Of a DNA stretch of 64,000 nucleotides, positions 1-9,673 are shown in pieces. This DNA comes from Bacteroidota bacterium (GTDB lineage: Bacteria > Bacteroidota > Bacteroidia > UKL13-3): assembly GCA_027482225.1 (NCBI GenBank), contig JAIXWD010000007.1, positions 124,001 to 188,000 on the forward strand, in the 5' to 3' direction. The translations under genes and the position numbers were made by a program. The stretch's first letter is position 1; each line of letters opens with the position of its first letter. The notes under the pieces are model-generated. The model made no database searches. It saw only the letters and a program-made list of their open reading frames with translations, and was not told the origin of the DNA.

Positions 1-699
1 ATTGGAAACAATAATTTAATCATAAGCAACGGTATACAACTTACATCGACACAAGCCTCCACTGCACAAAACTGGCAAGAGCAAGCAAAAACAGTGGTGT
101 TTTTTGCAAATAGCTACCAAGTATTGGCCATTATAGCCATTGCTGATAGCATTAAAACCACATCAAAACAGGCTGTAAATTTGCTTCAAAAACAAGGCAT
201 TGAGGTATTTATGTTAACAGGTGATAACATTCAAACTGCAACTGCTGTAGCAATACAAGTAGGTATTACCCAATTTAAAGCAGAGGTATTGCCAAGCGAT
301 AAAGCCAAGTTTGTTAAACAATTGCAAGCACAAGGTAAAATAGTGGCTATGGTTGGTGATGGTATAAATGATAGTGAGGCATTAGCTCAAGCAGATGTAA
401 GTATAGCCATGGGAAAAGGTTCTGACATTGCGATGGATGTGGCCAAAATTACCATCATAAATTCCGATTTACAATTTATAGCTAAAGCCATTTTGTTGTC
501 TAAAAAAACAGTGACTACCATCCGTCAAAACTTATTTTGGGCATTTATTTACAACGTAATTGGAATTCCATTAGCAGCAGGTATTTTGTATCCCGTAAAC
601 GGTTTTTTACTTAACCCAATGATAGCTGGAGCTGCAATGGCACTTAGCTCGGTTTCGGTTGTTAGTAACAGTTTGCGATTAAAATTGTTAAAATTATAA
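1..699 (+). CDS. copA: Heavy-metal/copper-translocating P-type ATPase, C-terminal part (5' truncated by window edge)
   Basis: Reading frame is open from base 1. Contains MLTGDN, MVGDGINDSEALAQADVSIAMGKGSDIA and C-terminal TM helices (GIPLAAGILYP) typical of P1B ATPases. Confidence 0.93.
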   Translation: MGNNNLIISNGIQLTSTQASTAQNWQEQAKTVVFFANSYQVLAIIAIADSIKTTSKQAVNLLQKQGIEVFMLTGDNIQTATAVAIQVGITQFKAEVLPSDKAKFVKQLQAQGKIVAMVGDGINDSEALAQADVSIAMGKGSDIAMDVAKITIINSDLQFIAKAILLSKKTVTTIRQNLFWAFIYNVIGIPLAAGILYPVNGFLLNPMIAGAAMALSSVSVVSNSLRLKLLKL

Positions 700-709
700 A
701 ACATAGCAT

Positions 710-922
710 ATGACAGATTTTAAATTTAAAACCAACATTAAATGTGGCGGATGCATTGCCGCAGTTACTCCTTTTTTAGATAAAGTAAATGGAATTGAAA
801 AGTGGGAGGTAGACACCGCTAATTTGGATAAAGTACTTACCGTGACTTGCAATTTAATTGACACCTTTAGTATAGAAAATGCAGTGAAAGAAGCGGGTTA
901 TAATATTGAGAAAATAGGATAG
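710..922 (+). CDS. Small heavy-metal-associated (HMA-like) domain protein, copper chaperone-like
   Basis: 70 aa, ferredoxin-like HMA pattern with KCGGC motif, immediately downstream of the P1B ATPase. Confidence 0.85.
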   Translation: MTDFKFKTNIKCGGCIAAVTPFLDKVNGIEKWEVDTANLDKVLTVTCNLIDTFSIENAVKEAGYNIEKIG

Positions 923-937
923 AAATTAGCCTAAACA

Positions 938-970
938 ATAAAGCCGCCCTATAAATAGGAACGGCTTTAT
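938..970 (+). terminator. Stem-loop after the HMA gene (possible terminator, no clear T-tract)
   Basis: ATAAAGCCG...CGGCTTTAT with inner CCTAT/ATAGG pairing. Confidence 0.5.
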
Positions 971-1053
971 AAAATAAAGGGGGTTAACAAATATGTTTAA
1001 TTAAAATTTAATAAAGTAGCATTTTTAGTACATAAACATGTACCTCTATTAAA

Positions 1054-2097
1054 TTACAAAGTTGCCATATCAATTACAAAACGATATTTAACATCCGACT
1101 TTAGCATGCGCTCATATGCCTCATTAATTTTATCCATTGGTATCAACTCAATGTCACTCATGATGTTGTGAACTGCGCAATAATCCAGCATCTCTTGGGT
1201 TTCTTTAATTCCTCCAATTAATGATCCGGCCAAGGTTCTACGCTTGCCTAATAAACTAAATGCATTTATTTGTGATGGGCTTGGAGGTGCACCTAAAAGC
1301 ACCATCACACCATCTGATTTTAATAACTGTAAATAGGTATTGTAATCGTGCGGTGCCGAAACAGTATTGATGATGAAATCAAATTTCATGGTTAAATTTT
1401 TCATGGTTTCTGCATCACTAGTTAAAGCAAAATGATGTGCGCCTAACATGTCAGCATCAGCTTTTTTATTTGCACTAGAACTTAGTATGGTTACTTCGGC
1501 ACCAAACGAAACGGCAAACTTAACTGCCATATGACCTAATCCGCCTAATCCTAATACGCCAACTTTATGCCCTTTTCCAACTTTCCAATGGCGTAATGGA
1601 GAATAAGTGGTAACACCTGCGCATAACAATGGTGCAACACGAGCTAAATCCAATTTATCAGAAACATGCAAAGTGTATTTTTCATCAACCACTATGTTGT
1701 TGCTGTATCCGCCAAATGTTTGTGTTTTGCCATCTAAACGTAAACTGTTGTATGTGCTAATTGCCCCTGTATCGCAATATTGCTCTAATCCCTCTTGACA
1801 ATTAGGGCAAGTACGACAAGAATCTACAAAGCAACCTACACCAGCTAAATCACCAACTTTAAAATTGGTAACCAAATTGCCTATAGCAGTAATTTTTCCC
1901 ACTATTTCGTGACCAGGTACAATGGGGTAAATTGCACTATTCCACTCGTTGCGTGCAGCATGTAAATCGCTGTGGCAAACACCACAATAAAGTATTTCTA
2001 TTAATACATCATGCGCGCCTACGTCTCTGCGTGTAAAATCAAATGAACTTAAATCTGTGGTAGCACTAAATGCTGCGTATCCTTTGGTTTGAATCAT
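1054..2097 (-). CDS. NAD(P)-dependent zinc alcohol dehydrogenase (YahK/CAD-like)
   Basis: GVCHSDLH, GHEIVG, four-Cys structural zinc site (CRTCPNCQEGLEQYC), GLGGLGHMAVKFA Rossmann motif. Confidence 0.93.
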   Translation of the reverse strand: MIQTKGYAAFSATTDLSSFDFTRRDVGAHDVLIEILYCGVCHSDLHAARNEWNSAIYPIVPGHEIVGKITAIGNLVTNFKVGDLAGVGCFVDSCRTCPNCQEGLEQYCDTGAISTYNSLRLDGKTQTFGGYSNNIVVDEKYTLHVSDKLDLARVAPLLCAGVTTYSPLRHWKVGKGHKVGVLGLGGLGHMAVKFAVSFGAEVTILSSSANKKADADMLGAHHFALTSDAETMKNLTMKFDFIINTVSAPHDYNTYLQLLKSDGVMVLLGAPPSPSQINAFSLLGKRRTLAGSLIGGIKETQEMLDYCAVHNIMSDIELIPMDKINEAYERMLKSDVKYRFVIDMATL

Positions 2098-2400
2098 GTA
2101 TCTTAATTTTGGTTGTCAAATATAATATGGTATTGGGTTAATGTAACACCATTTGTTTTGCAATGTATGGTGTTGATGCACCATTTAATTTTTGGTTATT
2201 ATCTTGTATCATATAAAACTGAGTTATTACTACATATTTTATGCAAACTATTATTGCATCTAAATGGTTAATGTTTGTTAAGAGAAAAAGCTTGGTGTTT
2301 AGTTTGTATTTTATCATTAGAGTTGTAGATTAAATGAACATCAACCAAATAAGAAATGAACAAATTATATAGAACAACTAAATTATAATAAATAAAAGCA

Positions 2401-3006
2401 ATGGATTTATTTGGCACAACAAGCATCAATACCAATTTGTTACCTTTTGATGGTAACGTAATTTATTATGGTAAATGCATGCCTTTAAACGATGCTGATT
2501 ATTACTTAAATACGTTGTTGAGCCGTATAGAGTGGCGAAATGATGAAGCCATTATCATGGGTAAAAAAATAATAACTGCTCGTAAAGTGGCTTGGTATGG
2601 CGATAAATCTTATGCATACACATACTCCAAAACAACCAAATATGCATTGCCTTTTACAAAAGAGTTATTGGCTTTAAAACAATTGGTTGAAATGAAAACA
2701 GGTGCAAATTTTAACTCATGTTTACTAAACTTATATCACAATGGTAACGAAGGCATGTCATGGCACAGCGATGCTGAAAAGGATTTAAAAAAGGATGGTG
2801 CAATTGCATCTTTAAGTTTTGGGGCAGAGCGTAAATTTTCCTTTAAACACAAAATCAAGAAAGAAATTGTTTCGTTACAATTAGAACACGGTAGTTTATT
2901 ATTAATGAAAGGCACCACACAAACACATTGGTTACACCGTTTACCTCCATCAACTAAAGTTAATAAGCCAAGGGTAAATATTACCTTTAGAAGCATTGAA
3001 GATTAG
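2401..3006 (+). CDS. AlkB-like 2-oxoglutarate/Fe(II)-dependent dioxygenase
   Basis: NLYHNGNEGMSWHSDAEKDL, SLSFGAERKF, HGSLLLMKGTTQTHWLHRLPP and PRVNITFR motifs of the AlkB family. Confidence 0.92.
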   Translation: MDLFGTTSINTNLLPFDGNVIYYGKCMPLNDADYYLNTLLSRIEWRNDEAIIMGKKIITARKVAWYGDKSYAYTYSKTTKYALPFTKELLALKQLVEMKTGANFNSCLLNLYHNGNEGMSWHSDAEKDLKKDGAIASLSFGAERKFSFKHKIKKEIVSLQLEHGSLLLMKGTTQTHWLHRLPPSTKVNKPRVNITFRSIED

Positions 3007-3008
3007 TT

Positions 3009-3043
3009 ATTGATACTTATTGATAATATCATTAAGTATCAAT
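3009..3043 (+). terminator. AT-rich stem-loop directly after the AlkB-like gene
   Basis: ATTGATACTTA (3009-3019) pairs with TAAGTATCAAT (3033-3043). No strong T-tract. Confidence 0.4.
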
Positions 3044-3169
3044 AGGCAATAGGTATTGGGTAATTAATTACCTAAAAAAACTTTATCTTATTTGTCTTAA
3101 ATCCTTTAAATTGCAAGCATTAATTACAACAAGCCTTGTGGGTTTTGTTGCTTACATAAGAAATTTATT

Positions 3170-3964
3170 TTGATGAAATACCAAGTAGAAATGCCCGAGT
3201 ACAATACAGAACGTGGGTTTATGCAAATTTCAGAGTACGGTCGCAATATTCAAAAAATGGTTGAAGTGGCCGTTGCCGAACCCGATAGAGGAAAACGTAA
3301 CAAACTAGCTGGAGCTTTAATACAATTAATGGGTATGCTTAATCCGCATTTGCGTGATGTGGCCGACTACAAACACAAATTATGGGATCATTTATTTGTA
3401 ATTAGCGATTTTAAATTAGATGTAGATTCTCCATATCCTATTCCAACGCGTGAGAGTGTTGCCCTTAAACCTGCAATCATGAAATATCCGCAACGTAGAA
3501 TCAGGTATCGTTTTTATGGTAAAAACATAGAACAAATGATTGAGCGTGCAGGTGAAATGCAAGAAGGACCAACCAAAGTTGGGTTTATTAACCTGATTGG
3601 TTCGTTTATGAAACAGGCCTGTAAAAACTGGAACGAGGAGCAATTAAGTGATGAAGAAATTTTATCACATTTAGAATTACTAAGCGAAGGGCGAATCCGT
3701 CTAACTTCTGAGGAGGATGTTCAGTTTAATGCATTACAAAACCAAAGTCGTGGAGTTGGTAACCGAAATTACCGAACTAGTGGAGGTAGTAACCAAGGTG
3801 GTGGTAATCGCAATTTCCGCCAAGGAAGTGGCAACCAACCAAACCGTAATCGCAATAACCAAAATGGTGGTAATAACCAACAGAATCGTAGTAACCAAGG
3901 TAGTGGCGGTAACAATAATAACCGTTTTCGCAATAACCCCAATAATCCCAAAAACAGAGGATAA
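3170..3964 (+). CDS. DUF4290-family protein with N/G/R/Q-rich low-complexity C-terminal tail
   Basis: MPEYNTERGFMQISEYGRNIQKMVE... resembles the Bacteroidota DUF4290 family; last ~70 aa are N/G/R/Q/S only. Confidence 0.85.
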   Translation: MMKYQVEMPEYNTERGFMQISEYGRNIQKMVEVAVAEPDRGKRNKLAGALIQLMGMLNPHLRDVADYKHKLWDHLFVISDFKLDVDSPYPIPTRESVALKPAIMKYPQRRIRYRFYGKNIEQMIERAGEMQEGPTKVGFINLIGSFMKQACKNWNEEQLSDEEILSHLELLSEGRIRLTSEEDVQFNALQNQSRGVGNRNYRTSGGSNQGGGNRNFRQGSGNQPNRNRNNQNGGNNQQNRSNQGSGGNNNNRFRNNPNNPKNRG

Positions 3965-4040
3965 AAACTGTTCGTTGTTTGTGGTTTGATTTGGAGAGTA
4001 AATTTAGCCTCTGTTCAACCAAAACATTATCCATTTTTTA

Positions 4041-6860
4041 ATGATGAAAGAGTATAATTTTACAGAGTTAGAACAGAAGTGGCAAAACAATTGGAGAGCC
4101 CAACAAGTATATAAAGTTACCCAAAACCCCAACAAGCCTAAGTGCTATGTGCTTAGTATGTTTCCATACCCAAGCGGTGCAGGTTTACATGTTGGGCATC
4201 CTTTAGGATACATTGCATCAGATATTTATGCACGTTACAAACGCTTAAAAGGTTTTAACGTATTGCATCCCATGGGTTACGATAGTTTTGGTTTACCTGC
4301 TGAACAATATGCTATACAAACTGGCCAGCATCCTGCCGTTACCACAGAAAACAATATAGCACGCTACCGCGAACAATTAGATAAAATTGGGTTTTGCTAT
4401 GATTGGGATAGGGAAGTGCGTACATCAAATCCTGATTATTATAAATTTACACAGTGGATTTTTATTCAATTGTATAACTCATGGTATAATCCAAATACCG
4501 ATAAAGCCGAATCTATTGAAAAATTAGCCAAACAATTTAGTGAACATGGCTTTAGTAATGTTGATGATAGCGTTTTAACTGGAGGTATAGAATTAGATTT
4601 CCCTGCATTTACAGCACAAGATTGGAATAACTTTAGCGAAGCTAAACGAGAAGAAGTATTATCTGGATTTCGTTTAGCTTATTTAAGTGAAGCATACGTA
4701 AATTGGTGTCCACAATTAGGCACCGTGCTAAGTAACGATGAGGTAAAAGATGGGGTAAGCGAACGTGGAGGATTCCCTGTAGAGCGTAAATTAATGAAAC
4801 AATGGAGTATGCGCATTACGGCTTATGCTTCACGTTTGTTAAACGATTTAGAAGGGCTTGATTGGACCGAAAGTATAAAAGAAACACAACGCAATTGGAT
4901 TGGAAAATCTCAAGGTGCAAGTGTGCATTTTAAAGTGCAAGATAAACCTTTCGATATTGAAGTATTTACCACACGTCCTGATACCATTTTTGGTGTTAGT
5001 TTTATTGCAGTTGCTCCTGAGTATGAGTTTTTAGCCGACTTGCTGGAAGCCGATTATGTGGATGATGTGATGCAATATGTTGAACAAGCTAAAAACCGCA
5101 GCGAACGCGATAGAATGTCCGATGTAAAACGCGTTAGCGGAGCATTCACCGGTTCGTTTGCTATACATCCCTTTACAGGTAAAGAAGTGCCAATTTGGGT
5201 TGCCGATTATGTATTGGCAGGATACGGAACAGGAGCTGTTATGGGTGTTTCAGCTCACGACAGCAGAGATTTTGCCTTTGCAAAACATTTCAATTTACTC
5301 ATTTTACCTGTGGTTAAAATCCCTATTGATCACGATTTAAATACAGCATCGTATGATGCCAAGGAAGGTCAGCTAACCAATTCTGATTTTTTAAACGGAC
5401 TAGAAGTAAAAGAGGCGATTATAAAAGCCATTGAATACATAGAGCAAGGGCTACATGGTAAAGGTAAAACCAATTTCCGTTTGCGTGATGCCATTTTTGG
5501 TCGCCAACGTTATTGGGGTGAGCCAATTCCTATTTACTATAAAAACGGAATGCCACACTGTATTTCTGAAGAAAAATTACCTTTGGTACTGCCCGAGATA
5601 GACAAGTTTCTACCTACCGAAGATGGAGAACCACCATTGGCTCGTGCCGATAAATGGAAATGGAACGAATTAAAAGGTTGTGTTGATGCAGAAGGCTATG
5701 CCATAGAAACCACTACCATGCCTGGTTGGGCAGGCAGCAGTTGGTACTTTTTGCGATACATGGATCCTTCAAATAAGTCAGATTTTGTAAGTAAAGATGC
5801 AGTTAATTACTGGCGTAATGTAGATTTATACATGGGCGGAAGCGAGCATGCTACGGGCCATTTGTTATACGTACGTTTCTGGACCAAGTTTTTGTTTGAT
5901 AGGGGATTTATTCCAGTAAATGAACCTGCTCAAAAGCTAATTAACCAGGGGATGATTCAGGGTAGAAGTAATTTTGTTTACAGAATAAAGAATACCGAAA
6001 AATTTGTATCCCTGGGCCTTAAAAAACAGTTTGAAACCATATCAATTCACGTTGATGTAAATATTGTCAATAATGATGAACTAGATATTGAAGCTTTTAA
6101 AGCATGGCGAGAAGACTTTAAAAATGCTGAGTTTGTTCTAGAAAATGGTAAATATATCTGTGGCAATGAAGTTGAAAAGATGAGTAAGTCGAAGCACAAT
6201 GTAGTTACACCCGATAACATTGTAGCCGATTACGGAGCCGATACCCTACGTTTGTACGAAATGTTTTTAGGCCCTTTAGAACAAAGCAAACCATGGAGTA
6301 CACAAGGAATTGAGGGGGTGCATCGTTTTCTTAAAAAATTATGGCGTTTGTTTTATGATGCAGAAGGGAATTTACTGGTTAGTATTGAAGCAGCTGATAA
6401 AAAAGAACTCAAATCATTACATAAGTTAATTAAAAAAGTAGGCGAGGATATTGAGCATTTTTCTTTTAATACATCAGTTCCTGCATTTATGATTTGTGTA
6501 AATGAGTTGATGGATTTAAAATGTAACAAGCATGAAATTTTAGAAAAAATATTGGTGTGTTTACATCCATATGCGCCTCATATTACTGAAGAATTATGGC
6601 ATGTATTAGGTAACAAAATATCAATTGCAGATGCACAGTTCCCTGAATTTAATGCCGAGTATTTAGTAGAAGACAGTTTCAGTTATCCAGTATCCATAAA
6701 TGGGAAACACCGAACAAATATTGAGTTTAGCTTAAGTGCGACACAAGCCGAAATTGAGCCAGTGGTATTGGCAGATGAGTTGATTCAAAAATGGTTGGAA
6801 GGAAAAACGCCCAAAAAAATAATTTTTGTAAAAGGTAAAATCATCAACATGGTGGTGTAG
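4041..6860 (+). CDS. leuS: Leucyl-tRNA synthetase
   Basis: [18 protein letters not shown] (HIGH region), [28 protein letters not shown] (KMSKS) motifs; 939 aa. Confidence 0.98.
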   Translation: MMKEYNFTELEQKWQNNWRAQQVYKVTQNPNKPKCYVLSMFPYPSGAGLHVGHPLGYIASDIYARYKRLKGFNVLHPMGYDSFGLPAEQYAIQTGQHPAVTTENNIARYREQLDKIGFCYDWDREVRTSNPDYYKFTQWIFIQLYNSWYNPNTDKAESIEKLAKQFSEHGFSNVDDSVLTGGIELDFPAFTAQDWNNFSEAKREEVLSGFRLAYLSEAYVNWCPQLGTVLSNDEVKDGVSERGGFPVERKLMKQWSMRITAYASRLLNDLEGLDWTESIKETQRNWIGKSQGASVHFKVQDKPFDIEVFTTRPDTIFGVSFIAVAPEYEFLADLLEADYVDDVMQYVEQAKNRSERDRMSDVKRVSGAFTGSFAIHPFTGKEVPIWVADYVLAGYGTGAVMGVSAHDSRDFAFAKHFNLLILPVVKIPIDHDLNTASYDAKEGQLTNSDFLNGLEVKEAIIKAIEYIEQGLHGKGKTNFRLRDAIFGRQRYWGEPIPIYYKNGMPHCISEEKLPLVLPEIDKFLPTEDGEPPLARADKWKWNELKGCVDAEGYAIETTTMPGWAGSSWYFLRYMDPSNKSDFVSKDAVNYWRNVDLYMGGSEHATGHLLYVRFWTKFLFDRGFIPVNEPAQKLINQGMIQGRSNFVYRIKNTEKFVSLGLKKQFETISIHVDVNIVNNDELDIEAFKAWREDFKNAEFVLENGKYICGNEVEKMSKSKHNVVTPDNIVADYGADTLRLYEMFLGPLEQSKPWSTQGIEGVHRFLKKLWRLFYDAEGNLLVSIEAADKKELKSLHKLIKKVGEDIEHFSFNTSVPAFMICVNELMDLKCNKHEILEKILVCLHPYAPHITEELWHVLGNKISIADAQFPEFNAEYLVEDSFSYPVSINGKHRTNIEFSLSATQAEIEPVVLADELIQKWLEGKTPKKIIFVKGKIINMVV

Positions 6861-6888
6861 TATGTACTTCAAGCTATCATAAATTTTT

Positions 6889-6924
6889 AAGGCTATTTCT
6901 TTTTTAGAAATAGCCTTTTTTTTT
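6889..6924 (+). terminator. Rho-independent terminator of leuS
   Basis: AAGGCTATTTCT-ttttt-AGAAATAGCCTT followed by a T-tract. Confidence 0.9.
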
Positions 6925-7050
6925 GGTAATATAAATATGCTTTTATTGCATTTCGGCTTAAGTAATTTTGTTTGATGATGTATTGCAAATTATTTCATCA
7001 AGTATTAAATAGTGCGTATTGTTATGTAATACCTATAAATTTGTAATTAA

Positions 7051-7209
7051 ATGAGATTGAAACCTACCACCAAAATAGCTCTAATTTGCTTACTGTTGGT
7101 AACTATTGTATGTGGTTGCAACCAGCGTTATTGGTTCCGTAAAAAATCAGGATCCAGTTTAAACAACGATAGCACCATTGTTGAAAAAGATTATCAAATT
7201 GTTTGGTAG
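7051..7209 (+). CDS. Small predicted lipoprotein (52 aa)
   Basis: Own translation (below the ORF-track cutoff): MRLKPTTKIALICLLLVTIVCGCNQRYWFRKKSGSSLNNDSTIVEKDYQIVW. Lipobox-like VCGC; stop is 2 nt before the next ATG. Confidence 0.6.
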   Translation: MRLKPTTKIALICLLLVTIVCGCNQRYWFRKKSGSSLNNDSTIVEKDYQIVW

Positions 7210-7211
7210 AT

Positions 7212-7703
7212 ATGCGCAAGATAAATTGTTTACTTGGATTAGTATTTGGAATCGTATTTGGTGCTTTGGCCCAACAATTTGAAATTGGTAAAGCCACTGA
7301 TAACGGCTACATCATTACAGCAGATACAATAGTATTGGTTAAAGCCATTAACAGTACTTTAAATGATGGCACAATCATTAAAAAATTACATATCGAATCG
7401 GTTGGAGCACATCATTATCTTGTTGCCGAAGGCACCTATAAAAACTACAGTAAGTATATTGCAATGGTTCTTAATTATAATATTTCAACCCGCACTTACT
7501 ATGCTATAAAAGGCAATGGTTATGTAACATGTGCAAGCGCAGCTTGCCTAAAATGCAGCTTATTTAAAGAAAATGGCCGCATAATAGGGTGTATGTGTGC
7601 CGAAAAATCTACCATTAGTAACCAATGTAATTTTACCAATAAACCAACAAGTGCCTTTTACATAAATATCGTTAGGGCTAAACAAATGATAATTAAAAAG
7701 TAA
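7212..7703 (+). CDS. Secreted Cys-rich hypothetical protein
   Basis: ORF listed from a TTG at 7203; ATG at 7212 (MRKINCLLGLVFGIVFGALAQ signal peptide) is the more likely start. Clustered Cys in the C-terminal half. Confidence 0.65.
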   Translation: MRKINCLLGLVFGIVFGALAQQFEIGKATDNGYIITADTIVLVKAINSTLNDGTIIKKLHIESVGAHHYLVAEGTYKNYSKYIAMVLNYNISTRTYYAIKGNGYVTCASAACLKCSLFKENGRIIGCMCAEKSTISNQCNFTNKPTSAFYINIVRAKQMIIKK

Positions 7704-7749
7704 ACATCAAAAAAACTAAAACGTATCTTTAATATTATCTTGTTATAAA

Positions 7750-9018
7750 ATGGTTAACTATAACAAACAACAAATTACTCAAATTAAGCAACAAGCATTA
7801 ATTGCAGCGCAGCACCACAGCGCGGTAATGTTGTTAGATAACAATTTTTGCATAAACGCTTTTGGCTTACACCAAATAGAATTTGCAGCAGCCTTTGGAA
7901 TAAGTGATTACTTATCCTTGAACAATCACAGTTTTGATGCGTTAGAAAATTTTATTGCTAAACATCAAGATAAATATGTGTTTACACAATTAAGTTACGA
8001 CTTAAAAAATCAGCTCGAAAAACTGCAATCAAACCACCCAAATCATATCGGATTTGATGAGTTAATTGCATTTGTACCAAAGCTACTTGTGGTTATTGAT
8101 GCCCAAGGTAATTGTGTGTTTGGCAATGATGTGGCACAACAATTACTGCAACAGCAACTAAGTACAATAGATTTACCGCACACCCCCATTAATGTATTAG
8201 CTAAGGTAAATAAACAACAATATTTAAGCGATGTAGAACACATCAGGCAACACATTTTAGAAGGCGATGTATACGAATTAAATTATTGTACAGAATTTTA
8301 TCATTCCAATGCTAATATTAATCCTTATCAGGTTTACGATAAGTTGATGGATAAATCACCAGTACCATTTGGTGCGTTTTTTAAATGGGATAAAAAGTAT
8401 TTGTTATGCGCTAGCCCTGAAAGGTTTATGGCTAAGATAGGTGATAAAGTATATTCACAGCCGATTAAAGGAACCACACCTCGAAACGAAAATGAAACAG
8501 AGGACGAATTACAAAAAGAGCATTTGTTAAACAGCGAAAAAGAACGTGCCGAGAATTTAATGATAGTTGATTTGGTGCGTAACGACTTGGCGCGAACAGC
8601 ACAAACAGGAACTGTTATGGTTGATGAATTGTTTGGTATTTATAGCTTTAAACAAGTGCATCAAATGATTTCTACCATTAGCGCAAAGCCAAAGCAGGAG
8701 GTGAGTGGAGTTGAAATAATTAAACAAGCTTTTCCTATGGGTAGCATGACGGGTGCACCAAAAATTATGGCGATGAAATTAATAGAACAATATGAACAAA
8801 CCCAACGTGGATTATACTCAGGAGCGGTGGGATATTTTGCACCCAATGGTAATTTCGATTTAAATGTGGTGATACGCAGTTTACAATTTAATGCCCATAC
8901 CAATTATTTAAGTTTTGAAGTGGGCAGCGCCATTACATTCGATTCTCAAGGAGAACAAGAATACGAAGAGTGTTTACTTAAAGCAAGCGCCATGGTTAAC
9001 GTGTTGTTGGGCGAGTAA
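7750..9018 (+). CDS. pabB: Aminodeoxychorismate synthase component I / chorismate-binding enzyme
   Basis: PIKGTTPRNENETED, ERAENLMIVDLVRNDL, FPMGSMTGAPKIMAMKLIEQ, GLYSGAVGYF motifs of the TrpE/PabB family. Confidence 0.92.
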   Translation: MVNYNKQQITQIKQQALIAAQHHSAVMLLDNNFCINAFGLHQIEFAAAFGISDYLSLNNHSFDALENFIAKHQDKYVFTQLSYDLKNQLEKLQSNHPNHIGFDELIAFVPKLLVVIDAQGNCVFGNDVAQQLLQQQLSTIDLPHTPINVLAKVNKQQYLSDVEHIRQHILEGDVYELNYCTEFYHSNANINPYQVYDKLMDKSPVPFGAFFKWDKKYLLCASPERFMAKIGDKVYSQPIKGTTPRNENETEDELQKEHLLNSEKERAENLMIVDLVRNDLARTAQTGTVMVDELFGIYSFKQVHQMISTISAKPKQEVSGVEIIKQAFPMGSMTGAPKIMAMKLIEQYEQTQRGLYSGAVGYFAPNGNFDLNVVIRSLQFNAHTNYLSFEVGSAITFDSQGEQEYEECLLKASAMVNVLLGE

Positions 9019-9164
9019 AAATAAAAACACCATGAAGTAAAACACAGTTTGCCCTATACTATATATAACTTAACCCATTCGTATATTTTTTTTTAATGCT
9101 GCTACTTATTAATTTGGGTTTTGAACCAAATTGATTAACTTAGATTGAATATGATTTAAATGGA

Positions 9165-9186
9165 AAGAGGCGCCTAAGCGCCTCTT
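9165..9186 (-). terminator. Terminator hairpin downstream of rnpB (minus strand)
   Basis: AAGAGGCGC-ctaa-GCGCCTCTT, 9-bp stem just beyond the RNase P RNA 3' end. Confidence 0.8.
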
Positions 9187-9195
9187 ATTTTGTAA

Positions 9196-9605
9196 AAACG
9201 ATAAGCCGGGTTCTGTTACGCTCCGTTACCGGAGTATGCTTGTCATTTATCTGGTTCCAACTTCACAGCTGGAATCTAGCAGCCTACCCATTACGAAAGT
9301 GCGAGCAGCACTTTGTATTACATTGCTGTAACACCTCGTAACCTATTTGGCCTTGCAACACATAAGGTTTGCCATACACTGTACATTGCTGCACAGCTGG
9401 TGGTCTCTTACACCGCCTTTTCACCCTTACCAAACATTGCTGCTTGGCGGTATATTCTCTGTGGCACTTTCTGTAAACCCAACATTACATTGGGTTTCCT
9501 ACCCGTTAGGTAGTATGTTGCTCTTTGTTGCCCGGACTTTCCTCTTCCAATCTTTCAAGGAAGCGACAAGCTGTTTTTACCTCACAAAGGTAGGGCAAAA
9601 GCTAG
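9196..9605 (-). ncRNA. rnpB: RNase P RNA (bacterial type A-like)
   Basis: Minus strand carries GAGGAAAGTCCGGGC (complement of 9530-9544), ACAGAAAGTGCCACAGAGAATATACCGCC, GGTAAGGGTGAAAAGGCGGTGTAAGAGACCACCAG and 3' ACAGAACCCGGCTTAT. Ends approximate. Confidence 0.96.
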
Positions 9606-9673
9606 TTGTTAGTCAAATTTTTAAAAATAAGTATTAAAGCGCGACTTCAAGGGCATCCCCAGTAAAAGAAAGA

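Noticed and set aside
3717-4034. Overlapping ORFs at 3717-3989 (+), 3769-3951 (-) and 3777-4034 (-)
   Set aside because: They arise from the low-complexity N/G/R tail of the DUF4290 gene.
5990-6190. Apparent insertion before the KMSKS motif of LeuRS
   Set aside because: From memory, Bacteroidota LeuRS proteins commonly have an insertion here; the frame is intact and motifs are present.
9313-9637. ORFs 9313-9513 and 9347-9637 as proteins
   Set aside because: They lie antisense to the strongly conserved RNase P RNA gene.
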